Position numbers and translations under genes: made by a program. From Nocardia acididurans (GTDB lineage Bacteria > Actinomycetota > Actinomycetes > Mycobacteriales > Mycobacteriaceae), in assembly GCF_016741815.1 (NCBI RefSeq), contig NZ_JAERRJ010000022.1, positions 1 through 62,302 of the forward strand: DNA of 62,302 nucleotides. Reading direction: 5' to 3'. Shown in pieces: positions 41,273 through 48,787 of the stretch (the stretch's first letter is position 1; the number at the start of each line of letters is the position of its first letter). The notes under the pieces are model-generated. The model did no database searches. It worked only from the letters and a program-made list of their open reading frames with translations, and was not told where the DNA came from.

Positions 41273-42010
41273 TCAGTTTCGGGATGCGTTGTCGCCCAGG
41301 TCGACCGGTAGGTCGTGCTGGGACAGCGCGCGGGTCGGCTCGGGGAGCGCGGTCACGGTGGTGTCCGCGGTTCCGGGGAGCGCCCAGAGGGCCAGCTTGT
41401 CGGCTTCGACCGACAGGGTCTGGCTCATCGCCTGTAGTTGCCCGCGCAGCAGATCGGAGTAGGCCCGCAGGTGTTCGAGCCGCTGGTGCTCGGCTTCGTA
41501 GTGGGTTCCGTTGGCCCCCACCGATTCCCGCGCGAGCGCCAGGAGCTCGCGCTGCTGTGCCCGGGCGACGGCCATGAGGTCGCGGGCATGCGCCTCGGCC
41601 TGTTCGATGATGGAGTCGGCCGCGAGCTGGGCGCGGTTGAGCACGTCCACGGACTGGGCGCTGATGCCCTGCGCGTCCTTCTCCAATTCGGCCTGCAGCC
41701 TGGCGATCTCCCAGTTGGCGGTGGCCAGCTGCTGCTGCAGTTCGGCCATGTCCCCGGCGGAGATCATGGTGTGCATCTGCATCTGCAGGGCTTCGCTCTT
41801 GGCCATCAGCTGCATGTTCTCGCGTTGCAGCCGAGCCACTTCCGGGGCGTTGCTGGTGAGGGTGAGCTGCCGGTTCTCCCGGGTCAGCTTGGTCATGGCG
41901 GTGCGGACCTGTTCGAGGAAGCGGTCCACGTCCTCGGCGTCGTAGCCTTTGCGGCCGAGCCGTGCGCCCTTGAACCGCACGGATCGCAGGTCTTCGGGTT
42001 TCACATCCAT
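41273..42010 (-). CDS. DivIVA-domain coiled-coil protein
   Basis: The protein has 245 residues. The N-terminal ~45 residues fit the DivIVA/Wag31 membrane-binding domain (PEDLRSVRFKGARLGRKGYDAEDVDRFLEQV). Most of the rest is a predicted coiled coil (ENRQLTLTS..., LQRENMQLMAKSEALQMQM, LQQQLATANWEIARLQAELEKDAQG). It is shorter than Wag31 and lacks its Pro-rich linker, so it is a paralogue rather than the polar-growth organiser. The start overlaps the flavohemoglobin stop by 10 bp, so the two are translationally coupled. Why a scaffold lies between two globins is unknown; a polar or membrane location of the globins is an idea only. Confidence 0.82.
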   Translation of the reverse strand: MDVKPEDLRSVRFKGARLGRKGYDAEDVDRFLEQVRTAMTKLTRENRQLTLTSNAPEVARLQRENMQLMAKSEALQMQMHTMISAGDMAELQQQLATANWEIARLQAELEKDAQGISAQSVDVLNRAQLAADSIIEQAEAHARDLMAVARAQQRELLALARESVGANGTHYEAEHQRLEHLRAYSDLLRGQLQAMSQTLSVEADKLALWALPGTADTTVTALPEPTRALSQHDLPVDLGDNASRN

Positions 42011-43173
42011 TGGGCCACCTTGTCCCCACTGCGCTGCTCGGCGGTCCCGGTGTCGTGTGACTGGCCGAAGGTTTCGAATCTGATGGCGTGCCTGGGCAAT
42101 CCGGCATTGGACAGCGCCGCGACACTGGCGGACACCATGGCGGGCGAGCCGCACACCAGGGCGGTGCAGCCGGCCAGGTCGCGGGCGCGGGCGGCGACCG
42201 CGCCGACCGCGCCGTGTACGCCCTGGAAGCTCGGATCCTCCGAGACGACGGGCGTGTAGGTGAACCACGGGCGTTCGGTCAGCGCCGAAAGCGCTTCGTG
42301 GTCATAGAGATTCCAGGCGGTGCGGACACCGTGGAACAGCTGCACACGGGGCGCGAGTCCGGTGTCGCGGTAATGCCGGTCGATGCGATCGACGACCGCG
42401 CGCAGCGGCGCGAGCCCGGAGCCGCCCGCGACGAGCAGCAGGTTGTCGACCGCGTCGGGCGGGAAGGTGAAGGCGGTGCCGACCGGGGAGCCGAGCCGGA
42501 TCCGGTCGCCGGGCCGGACCTGACGGGCGAAGGCCGCGCTGACCTCACCGCCGTCCACGACCTGCACGTGCAGGTCGACGGTGCCGTCCGCGCGCGGCGC
42601 GTTGGCGGGCGAGTAGTAGCGCCACAGCCGCGTCCGCTGCGGGATCTCGACGGCGAGCGATTGCCCGGCCTCGTACTCATAGGGCTGGTCCGGTCGCACG
42701 GTGTGCACGGTGACGTCGACGCTGCGGCGTTCGGTGGCGATGATCTCCGCGTCCCACCAGGCCGGGGTGTGCTCGGCGGCGCTCGCGGCGGCGGTCATCA
42801 GGTCGGCGACGGCGAAGTACGCGTCGGTCCAGGTCTGGGCGAGTTCGTCGGTCCAGCGGCGGCCGAGGAAGTGCGCGAGGGTGGCGAGCAGCGAGGCGCC
42901 CGCGGCCGGGTAGTGGTCGGCGATGACGCCGAAGCGGCGGTGGTCGCGGCCCAGCTGCTGCACGAAGGCGGGGTCGTCGGCCAGAGTGGTCACATTGCTG
43001 ACAATGCGGCCGAGCGCGGCGAAGAATTTGGCGCGCTGCCCGGTCATCCGGATGGGGAACATCTCCCGCACTTCGGGATGTGCGAGGAACAGATGCGCAT
43101 AGAAGTACTGCGTGGCCTCATCGCCCGCGCGCTCGACGTAGCGCCAGCTGTCCTGTAGCGCCTCGATGTTCAC
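42001..43173 (-). CDS. flavohemoglobin-like protein (globin plus FAD/NAD reductase)
   Basis: The protein has 390 residues. Residues 1-135 are a globin (NIEALQDSWRYVERAGDEATQYFYAHLF; proximal His in QQLGRDHRRFGVI). Residues about 145-245 are an FAD-binding barrel (LWRYYSPANAPRADGTVDLHVQ, the RxYS motif) and about 250-385 an NAD domain (LLLVAGGSGLAPLRAVVDRI, VCGSPAMV). Classic flavohemoglobins turn NO into nitrate; this one belongs to the actinobacterial type with divergent spacing, so activity is not certain. GTG 43173 has AGGAG eight bases upstream. It is the first gene of the operon with the DivIVA-like protein and the globin. Confidence 0.88.
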   Translation of the reverse strand: MNIEALQDSWRYVERAGDEATQYFYAHLFLAHPEVREMFPIRMTGQRAKFFAALGRIVSNVTTLADDPAFVQQLGRDHRRFGVIADHYPAAGASLLATLAHFLGRRWTDELAQTWTDAYFAVADLMTAAASAAEHTPAWWDAEIIATERRSVDVTVHTVRPDQPYEYEAGQSLAVEIPQRTRLWRYYSPANAPRADGTVDLHVQVVDGGEVSAAFARQVRPGDRIRLGSPVGTAFTFPPDAVDNLLLVAGGSGLAPLRAVVDRIDRHYRDTGLAPRVQLFHGVRTAWNLYDHEALSALTERPWFTYTPVVSEDPSFQGVHGAVGAVAARARDLAGCTALVCGSPAMVSASVAALSNAGLPRHAIRFETFGQSHDTGTAEQRSGDKVAQWM

Positions 43174-43199
43174 ATCACGACTCCTACTCCTCGGTACTT

Positions 43200-43290
43200 G
43201 GACGGCCGTCCGAGCAGGGGCCAACTTAGATCAACTTCGGGGGTCTGTCGAAACGAACGAAAACCCGGAATTAGAGCTAACTTTCAGTTA
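43200..43290 (-). promoter_or_regulatory. palindromes upstream of the flavohemoglobin operon
   Basis: GGACGGCCGTCC (43200-43211) is a perfect palindrome 27 bases before the start codon. TAACT-TTC-AGTTA (43278-43290) is a second inverted repeat. AACTT occurs twice at 43223-43237, separated by AGATC. These may be operators for a NO- or redox-sensing regulator; no matching regulator is adjacent. Confidence 0.4.
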
Positions 43291-43373
43291 TCAAAACGAA
43301 TTGAGACGCACGCCACATTCCCGCGCCGACTGGCGAAAATCCGCCTTCTTCAGAGGTATTTGGACAACGAAAA

Positions 43374-43408
43374 AGCCGCTCTCGGAGCTACGGAGTCCGA
43401 GAGCGGCT
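43374..43408 (-). terminator. intrinsic terminator of the 45-residue peptide gene
   Basis: AGCCGCTCTCGGA (43374-43386) and TCCGAGAGCGGCT (43396-43408) form a perfect 13-bp stem with a 9-base loop; on the minus strand it is followed by TTTTT. It lies 31 bp beyond the stop of the small gene and separates it from the flavohemoglobin promoter. Confidence 0.85.
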
Positions 43409-43439
43409 ATTTCGAGTCGAATAATCGACGTCAGCTAGC

Positions 43440-43577
43440 TCACTTGCCGAAAGAGCCGGTCCACAGGGTGTTCAGGACACCGGACAGGGCGGCCGAGCCG
43501 GTGTTGACGACACCGTCGAAAGCGGCGGAACCGGTGGCAAGGGCAACGTGGATGGCGTCGATGATGACGTTGATCAT
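43440..43577 (-). CDS. 45-residue peptide with internal 11-residue repeat
   Basis: I do not recognise a family. The small frame starts ATG 43577, with GAGGA at a normal distance upstream, and encodes MINVIIDAIHVALA, then TGSAAFDGVVN and TGSAALSGVLN (two near-identical 11-residue units), then TLWTGSFGK. The product is hydrophobic/amphipathic with few charges, and looks like a membrane-active or self-assembling small peptide; it has no clear signal cleavage site. A perfect intrinsic terminator follows, which argues that the gene is real and separately transcribed. An inverted repeat lies upstream (43662-43694). Function unknown. Confidence 0.65.
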   Translation of the reverse strand: MINVIIDAIHVALATGSAAFDGVVNTGSAALSGVLNTLWTGSFGK

Positions 43578-43661
43578 GGGGTCAATCCTCTTCTTCGAAT
43601 TCCCAATTGAACTTTCAGACGCCGAGCATATCGGGCGGCATTCCGGGCCCGTTACCAGGGT

Positions 43662-43694
43662 TTACACGAATGTGAGGTGGACAACATTGTGTAA
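43662..43694. promoter_or_regulatory. imperfect inverted repeat upstream of the peptide gene
   Basis: TTACACGAATGT (43662-43673) and ACATTGTGTAA (43684-43694) are inverted copies with one extra base. They lie about 85-117 bp upstream of the 45-residue peptide start, in the likely promoter zone. Confidence 0.35.
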
Positions 43695-43775
43695 CAGCAG
43701 GTGCGTCGGTTCATATCGGGAAGACGAATTCCCGCCGATAACGCGCTGATCACGCCCCTATTTCTATGGGCTCCG

Positions 43776-43982
43776 TCAGCCGATGACGCGGACGGCCACG
43801 GCCTCGGGTCCGGGCTTCGTCCGGCGCACTTCGAATTCCACGCGCTGGCCCTCGGTGAGCGTCCGGAATCCATCACATTCGACGGCGGTGTACTCGACGA
43901 ACACGTCGGGACCGCCATTGTCCGGGTGGATGAACCCGAAACCCTTCTCCGTGTCGAACCACTTCACAATGCCGTAGACCAT
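43776..43982 (-). CDS. cold-shock-domain protein
   Basis: The protein has 68 residues forming one OB-fold cold shock domain: YGIVKWFDTEKGFGFIHPDNG contains RNP1 (KGFGFI), and DVFVEYTAVE replaces the usual RNP2 VFVHFSAI, with Glu-Tyr instead of His-Phe. That change may reduce stacking on nucleic acid, so this is a divergent member. The end EFEVRRTKPGPEAVAVRVIG is typical. It probably acts as an RNA chaperone. It is on the same strand as the GHKL-nuclease gene upstream, with 161 bp between. Confidence 0.9.
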   Translation of the reverse strand: MVYGIVKWFDTEKGFGFIHPDNGGPDVFVEYTAVECDGFRTLTEGQRVEFEVRRTKPGPEAVAVRVIG

Positions 43983-44143
43983 TAGCTCCTCCGCGTCCCC
44001 GCGACTTCAGCGCCCGGCAGAGAGCCGTTGACCGTACTGGACGCGTGCCGGCGACCGGGAGCGGCACCGATTCTAGACGTACCCGGCGAGTTACCCTCCC
44101 GCCACCAAATCGGTGGGTCGCCAAGCGAACACGGTACGCGGCA

Positions 44144-46186
44144 TCACCCCGCCCGGCGATCACCCGGCGGCTCTTCCTCGACATCGCCGCGCATGGCGTA
44201 GACGCGATCGAGGAAGTCGCGGTGGGCGCGCAGGGTGGAGTCGAGCAGTTCACGCCAGGTGCGCCGGTCCACGCGGCCGTCACTGAAGAGTGAGGACAGC
44301 GACGCCGGGCCCAGCCTGTCGATGTGGTCGACGATGAACGTGAGCCGCCGGCGCGGGAACTGGGCTCCGATGCGCGGGTTCTCCTCCAGGAAGCGGTCGA
44401 GTTCGTAGAGGTAGTTGACCGCGCGGTTGTACTCCTCGTCGGTGAGGTGGTAGTCCATCCGCTTGATCTCGACGATCCACAGTTCGCCGGAGTCGTGCAG
44501 CAGCACGAAGTCGGGTTCGCGTTTCGGGCTGCCGATGGTGGAGGTCACCAGGGGCGCGCCGAATCGCTGTGCGTACCAGCGTTCGAAGCTGGCGCGGACG
44601 CGTTTGAGCGATTCGTTCATGCCCAGCGGCGTCCATTCGGGGGCGAGCAGCCAGGGCGCGCTTTCGATGAGCTCCTGGAAGGGGCGTTCCAGGGAGCGGC
44701 GGTCATCGATGAGCGAGCGCAGCCGGTCCACGACGGCGACGCGTTCGCTGGCGATCTGTCCGAGCGAATAGATTTCGGCGACGCGGGCGCGTTCGAACAG
44801 CGCGACCACGACATCGAGTTCGGGATCGGCGTCCTCGGCGATCTCCTTGAGGGTTTCCAGCAGGCTGCGCTGCGGACCCAGGGAAAGCGCCAGGCGCAGC
44901 ATGTTTTCCACATGTGCCGGATCGTCCATGGAGGCACGGTCCTTGTTGGACACCAGAATCCGGGCGGCATCGAGGACGGAGTCACGGAACAGCCGGTCCC
45001 CCGGCGCGATGGATTCCAGGGTTTCGTGGATGCGGGAGCGTTCCACGAACTCCTCCCAGACGCGGCGGCGAATGGATTTCTCACCGAGCCTGCCGATTTC
45101 ACGAATCAGAGCCTGTCCCCACTGCGCGAGAGCCTCCCCGCGCGGTGAGTTCCACATGATGTCCTGGCGGTCGGAGCGCACCAGATCCTCTTCGTCGTCG
45201 AGCCAGTCCACGTGGATCGCGCCGACCAGGTAGGAGCGCAGTTTGAACTCCCCGGTGAATCCGGAGGAGATGCCGAAATCCCTTGTCTGCGCGATGATTT
45301 TCCCACGCGCGTAGATGCGCACGCCCGCCATGGCCTCATCCCGGTAGGGGTGTTTGGAGTAGGCGATCCATCCGCTCAAGGGCAGGTACTGCCGTCCGAA
45401 CCGCACCGGCACCCGCGCCACGTCGATGCGCGTCTCCTCCATCACGTCGATGGGCAGATCGCTGAGCGTGAACGCCTCGTTGCCGATCGAATTGCGGACC
45501 TCCACCCGCCAATCCGAGCGTTCGATGCCGAATCTGGCCGCCAGCTGGCGATTCAGCTCGTGCCCGCTGTTCACCCGCTTGCGGAAGAAGTTCCGCATGA
45601 TCACGGTGGTGCCGCGCTTGGCGGTGAACGTGCCGTCCAGCGCACCGGCTTTCGGGTAGTAGTCGCGTTCGGTGTCGGAGAGCATGTCGTCGAGATCCAG
45701 CACCAGATGCGAGATCGGCCAGCCCAGCGGCGTGCGATCCCCGGGCCCGCTGCCCGCGGTGATCACCTCGATGGTGCGGCAGATCCCGAAGGCCGCCAGT
45801 TTCCCGATTCCCTTGCGCCCCATGACAGGTCGCCCGCGCTCGCGGGACAGATCGGTCCCCGTGCGCACCCGCCGATCCGATCCCACCATCAGGTAGTGCC
45901 GGTTGACCTCCTCGGCGGTCATGCCGTGCCCGTTGTCGGAAACGATGATCTCGTGCGGGGTTTCGTCGGCGGCCCGCACCGTGCCCGCCAGGGTGACGCC
46001 CCACGGTAGCGACACCTCGACCTCGGTGGCGTCGGCATCGTAGGAATTGGCAATGAGTTCGGCGAGTACCGCGGAAACCCGGTCATAGAGCCGGATGCCG
46101 AGCTTATCGATGGCAAGCCGGCTGATACGCATCGTGTACTTGTGGTCGTCGCATCCCTGCGTGGCCACATGCACGTCGTTGTACAT
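44144..46186 (-). CDS. GHKL ATPase fused to PD-(D/E)XK nuclease (Shedu-like), probable defence protein
   Basis: The protein has 680 residues. The N-terminal GHKL ATPase (HSP90/MutL/MORC fold) shows the N-box Glu43 and Asn47 (LAELIANSYDADATEV), the G1 box DNGHGM (84-89) and the G2 box MGRKGIGKLAAFG (122-134). A middle region of about 300 residues is helical. The C-terminal domain has Asp559, Glu573 and Lys575 in EPDFVLLHDSGELWIVEIKR, a PD-(D/E)XK nuclease core like that of Shedu/DUF4263 proteins. Shedu proteins are anti-phage nucleases with varied sensor N-termini, so ATP-driven clamping to trigger cleavage is a reasonable inference. ATG 46186 follows a G-rich site. No partner gene is adjacent. 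Confidence 0.8.
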   Translation of the reverse strand: MYNDVHVATQGCDDHKYTMRISRLAIDKLGIRLYDRVSAVLAELIANSYDADATEVEVSLPWGVTLAGTVRAADETPHEIIVSDNGHGMTAEEVNRHYLMVGSDRRVRTGTDLSRERGRPVMGRKGIGKLAAFGICRTIEVITAGSGPGDRTPLGWPISHLVLDLDDMLSDTERDYYPKAGALDGTFTAKRGTTVIMRNFFRKRVNSGHELNRQLAARFGIERSDWRVEVRNSIGNEAFTLSDLPIDVMEETRIDVARVPVRFGRQYLPLSGWIAYSKHPYRDEAMAGVRIYARGKIIAQTRDFGISSGFTGEFKLRSYLVGAIHVDWLDDEEDLVRSDRQDIMWNSPRGEALAQWGQALIREIGRLGEKSIRRRVWEEFVERSRIHETLESIAPGDRLFRDSVLDAARILVSNKDRASMDDPAHVENMLRLALSLGPQRSLLETLKEIAEDADPELDVVVALFERARVAEIYSLGQIASERVAVVDRLRSLIDDRRSLERPFQELIESAPWLLAPEWTPLGMNESLKRVRASFERWYAQRFGAPLVTSTIGSPKREPDFVLLHDSGELWIVEIKRMDYHLTDEEYNRAVNYLYELDRFLEENPRIGAQFPRRRLTFIVDHIDRLGPASLSSLFSDGRVDRRTWRELLDSTLRAHRDFLDRVYAMRGDVEEEPPGDRRAG

Positions 46187-46501
46187 GGTGGGCCCCCAAT
46201 AACCCTGTCGGCAGCCTTCGTGCAGCTACCCCTTGCTATTCGATGCAACGCCGGGTTTCTAACAGGAGGCTGAACATTTGCCCACTGGTTCATCACGATT
46301 CGACCGGTGATTCCCGAGCTCACCGTGTGTCTTGTGTGCGAAACCGCATCCAGCCGACCTGCACCCCGGCGCGCGATGGTCGCCCGCACCGGAATTGGGC
46401 ACGCATGTTGTGCCGTGGGCAGGTGACAGCCTGATCCGGCGCGGGCAGAATGCGGAACCGCGGGCACAGCCGCCCGATCCGAGCACGAAGGGGACCGCAG
46501 C
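46187..46501. other. 315-bp divergent gap before the MBL-fold gene
   Basis: The gap separates the divergent GHKL-nuclease and metallo-hydrolase genes. No open frame, RNA gene or strong palindrome is supported. It presumably holds both promoters. Confidence 0.35.
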
Positions 46502-47557
46502 GTGGTAGGTATTCCGATGTCCTGGCGCGACCGGCTCACCACCCCTGACCTGCCGGTACCGACGCTCACCGAGACGATCGCGGCCCGGCGGCGCTTCTTC
46601 GGCGACGCGGCGGTGGACCCGCGATCGGGTGCCGTGCGCGCGGATCAGGTGCTGGTGGCCTGGTTCGGCTGCGCGAGTTTCGCCGTCGCCCTCGGCGGCA
46701 CGGTGGTGCTGCTCGATGCCTGGGTGCCCCGGGGCGTCACCTCCGGCTATGTCCCCACCACGCCCGCCGAGGTGGCGGCGCTGCGTCCGGCGGCGATCTT
46801 CATCGGGCACGGGCATTTCGACCATGCGGCCGATGCGGGGCCGATCGCACTGGCGAGCGGCGCGGTCCTGCACGGCACCGCCGAGCACTGCGCGACCGCG
46901 CGCAAGCAGGTCGACGGCGAATTGCGCTGTGTCGAACTGGGTTCCGCGTCGTCCCAGCCGGGCGACAGCTACGAGTTCGAATTGCACGATGGCTTGTCGG
47001 TGACAGCGGTGCGGCACATCCACTCCGCGCGCACGCCACGCCACGAGGGGCCGGGCGCGTCCGCTCCGGTGCGGCCCACCCCCTGCCTGTGCGATATCCG
47101 CACGCACCCACCGACTCTCGCGGACGGCGCGCATCTGGCGCGCAACATCGCCGCTCCCGAGGGCGGGGTGCTGCTGTACCAATTCCGTTGCGGCGACTTC
47201 ATTCTCACCTGGCACGACTCCTCCGGCCCGCTGCTGGACAGGGCGCCGCAGGTACTCGACGCGCTCCGCGCCCTGCCGCGGTCCGATGTGCACATCGGCG
47301 CGGTGCAGGGCTTCAACCAGTTCACCAACGGCCTGCGCGACCCCCGCAGCTATATCGAGGCGCTGCGCCCGAAGGTGTTCGTGCCCAACCATCACGACAA
47401 CTGGTTGCCGGTGTTCACCGCCCGCGGCGAGGCGTTCCGCACCCCGCTGCACGACGAGATCGCCCGGCTGCCCGAGGCCGAACGGCCGGAGATCCGCATG
47501 TTTCTCGACCCCGCCGACTATCTCGCCTCCGGGCGTCTGGCGTTCGACCTGAGCTGA
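46502..47557 (+). CDS. metallo-beta-lactamase-fold hydrolase
   Basis: The protein has 351 residues. The first metal motif HxHxDH is plain in FIGHGHFDHAAD, preceded by the strand TVVLLDAW. A later His (VRHIHSARTPRHEG) and an Asp or His (TWHDSSGPLL, PNHHDNWLPVF) complete the site. The family includes UlaG/NAPE-PLD-like lactonases and phosphodiesterases; the substrate is unknown. The start is GTG 46502, with ATG 46517 (MSWRD) as an alternative. It is convergent with the HxlR gene. Confidence 0.85.
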   Translation: MVGIPMSWRDRLTTPDLPVPTLTETIAARRRFFGDAAVDPRSGAVRADQVLVAWFGCASFAVALGGTVVLLDAWVPRGVTSGYVPTTPAEVAALRPAAIFIGHGHFDHAADAGPIALASGAVLHGTAEHCATARKQVDGELRCVELGSASSQPGDSYEFELHDGLSVTAVRHIHSARTPRHEGPGASAPVRPTPCLCDIRTHPPTLADGAHLARNIAAPEGGVLLYQFRCGDFILTWHDSSGPLLDRAPQVLDALRALPRSDVHIGAVQGFNQFTNGLRDPRSYIEALRPKVFVPNHHDNWLPVFTARGEAFRTPLHDEIARLPEAERPEIRMFLDPADYLASGRLAFDLS

Positions 47558-47574
47558 TCAACCGGGCCACAAAG

Positions 47575-48027
47575 CTATTCGGCGAGGATCCCCGGACTGA
47601 ACTCCGGGGCCACGTCGCGTGCCGTGAGTTCCTCCCCGCACGCGTCGCATTCGAGGTGCACCCGCGCCTCCCCCGCACACCCCTTGTGCCGGTAGATGAT
47701 CGGCTGCCCGTTGGGGGCCATGTGCTCGTCGCCCCAGTCCCGGAAGGCCATGAGAATCGGATACACGGCATGCCCCTTGGGCGTGAGCCGATACTCCTCG
47801 TGCGCCCCGGTCGCCGCCGGTTGCTTGACCAGGATCCGGTGCTCGACCAACCGGTCCAGCCGATCCAGCAGCCGCCCCTTGGAGATCCCCAGGTAGCTCT
47901 GGAACCCGTTGAACCGCCGAATCCCCGCGAACGCCGCCTTCAAGATGAGCAGCGTCCACCGATCCCCGAACACCACCAGTGACCGGGTGATCGAACACGG
48001 CTCGTCCGCCAATTCCTCGTACCGCAC
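47575..48027 (-). CDS. HxlR-family transcriptional regulator
   Basis: The protein has 150 residues. The winged helix has CSITRSLVVFGDRWTLLILKAAFAGIRRFNGFQSYLGISKGRLLDRLDRLVEHRIL across the usual HxlR elements, including the conserved N-terminal Cys. An extra C-terminal piece with HLECDACGEEL has two more Cys, and one more occurs in HKGCAG; these could bind zinc or sense oxidants. It is divergent from the nitroreductase gene, with TGAGACC inverted repeats between them, so it probably represses that gene in response to an electrophile or redox signal. Confidence 0.87.
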   Translation of the reverse strand: MRYEELADEPCSITRSLVVFGDRWTLLILKAAFAGIRRFNGFQSYLGISKGRLLDRLDRLVEHRILVKQPAATGAHEEYRLTPKGHAVYPILMAFRDWGDEHMAPNGQPIIYRHKGCAGEARVHLECDACGEELTARDVAPEFSPGILAE

Positions 48028-48052
48028 CCTTCCAATCCTAGCGACCCGGTCC

Positions 48053-48092
48053 TAATATGAGACCGAACTACGGATGGTCTCAAAACGAGACC
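48053..48092. promoter_or_regulatory. HxlR operator with GAGACC repeats
   Basis: TGAGACC (48058-48064) and GGTCTCA (48076-48082) are perfect 7-base arms with an 11-base spacer; a third GAGACC lies at 48087-48092. TAATAT (48053-48058) is a likely -10 for the nitroreductase gene and overlaps the first arm, as expected for repression. Confidence 0.65.
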
Positions 48093-48109
48093 GACACCCA
48101 GGGGACACT

Positions 48110-48784
48110 ATGACCGACAGCTACACCGCCCTCGACGGCCTGCTCACCGCCCGCTACACCTGCCGCGCCTTCCGCCCCGACCCGGTGCCCCGCGCCACCA
48201 TCGAACAGATCCTGCACGCCGCCCAGCGCACCCCCTCCTGGTGCAACACCCAGCCCTGGCACGTCGCCGTCACCGCGGACCCCGCGGCCACCGACCGCTT
48301 CCGCAAAGCCCTGCTGGATCACCTGGCCACCGCCACCCCCGCCACCGACCTCCCCTTCCCCGCCGCCTACAACGGCATCTATCGCGAACGCCGAAAAGAC
48401 TGCGGCGCAGCCCTTTACACCGCCGTAGGCATTCCCAAGGGCGACAAGGCCGGCTCCCTGCGCCAAACCCTGCGCAACTTCGACCTTTTCGACGCACCGC
48501 ACGTAGCCGTCCTCACCACCGAAGCGGACCTGGGCGTCTACGGCGCCGTCGACAGCGGCCTGTACCTGCAATCCTTCCTCCTGGCGGCCCAAAGCCTCGG
48601 CGTCGCAACAGCTCCCCAGGCCGCCCTGGCCACCTACTCCCCCTTCCTGCGCGACTACTTCGACCTCCCCGCGAATCGTCAAGTGCTAGCGGGCATCTCC
48701 TTCGGCTACCCCGATTCCGACCACGCCGCCAACAGCTTCCGCACCACCCGCGCGGACCTCAGCGAGGCCGTCACCTGGCACTGA
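48110..48784 (+). CDS. nitroreductase-family flavoprotein
   Basis: The protein has 224 residues, and an FMN-dependent NAD(P)H nitroreductase is likely. It shows LLTARYTCRAFRPDPVPRATIEQILHAAQRTPSWCNTQPWHVAV (FMN phosphate and ring contacts), then GVYGAVDSGLYLQSFLLAAQSLGVATAPQAALA, and LAGISFGYPDSDHAANSFR at the end. Members reduce nitroaromatics, quinones or enones. ATG 48110 follows GGGGA. It is divergent from the HxlR regulator with an intervening operator, a common redox-stress pair. Confidence 0.9.
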   Translation: MTDSYTALDGLLTARYTCRAFRPDPVPRATIEQILHAAQRTPSWCNTQPWHVAVTADPAATDRFRKALLDHLATATPATDLPFPAAYNGIYRERRKDCGAALYTAVGIPKGDKAGSLRQTLRNFDLFDAPHVAVLTTEADLGVYGAVDSGLYLQSFLLAAQSLGVATAPQAALATYSPFLRDYFDLPANRQVLAGISFGYPDSDHAANSFRTTRADLSEAVTWH

Positions 48785-48787
48785 ATC

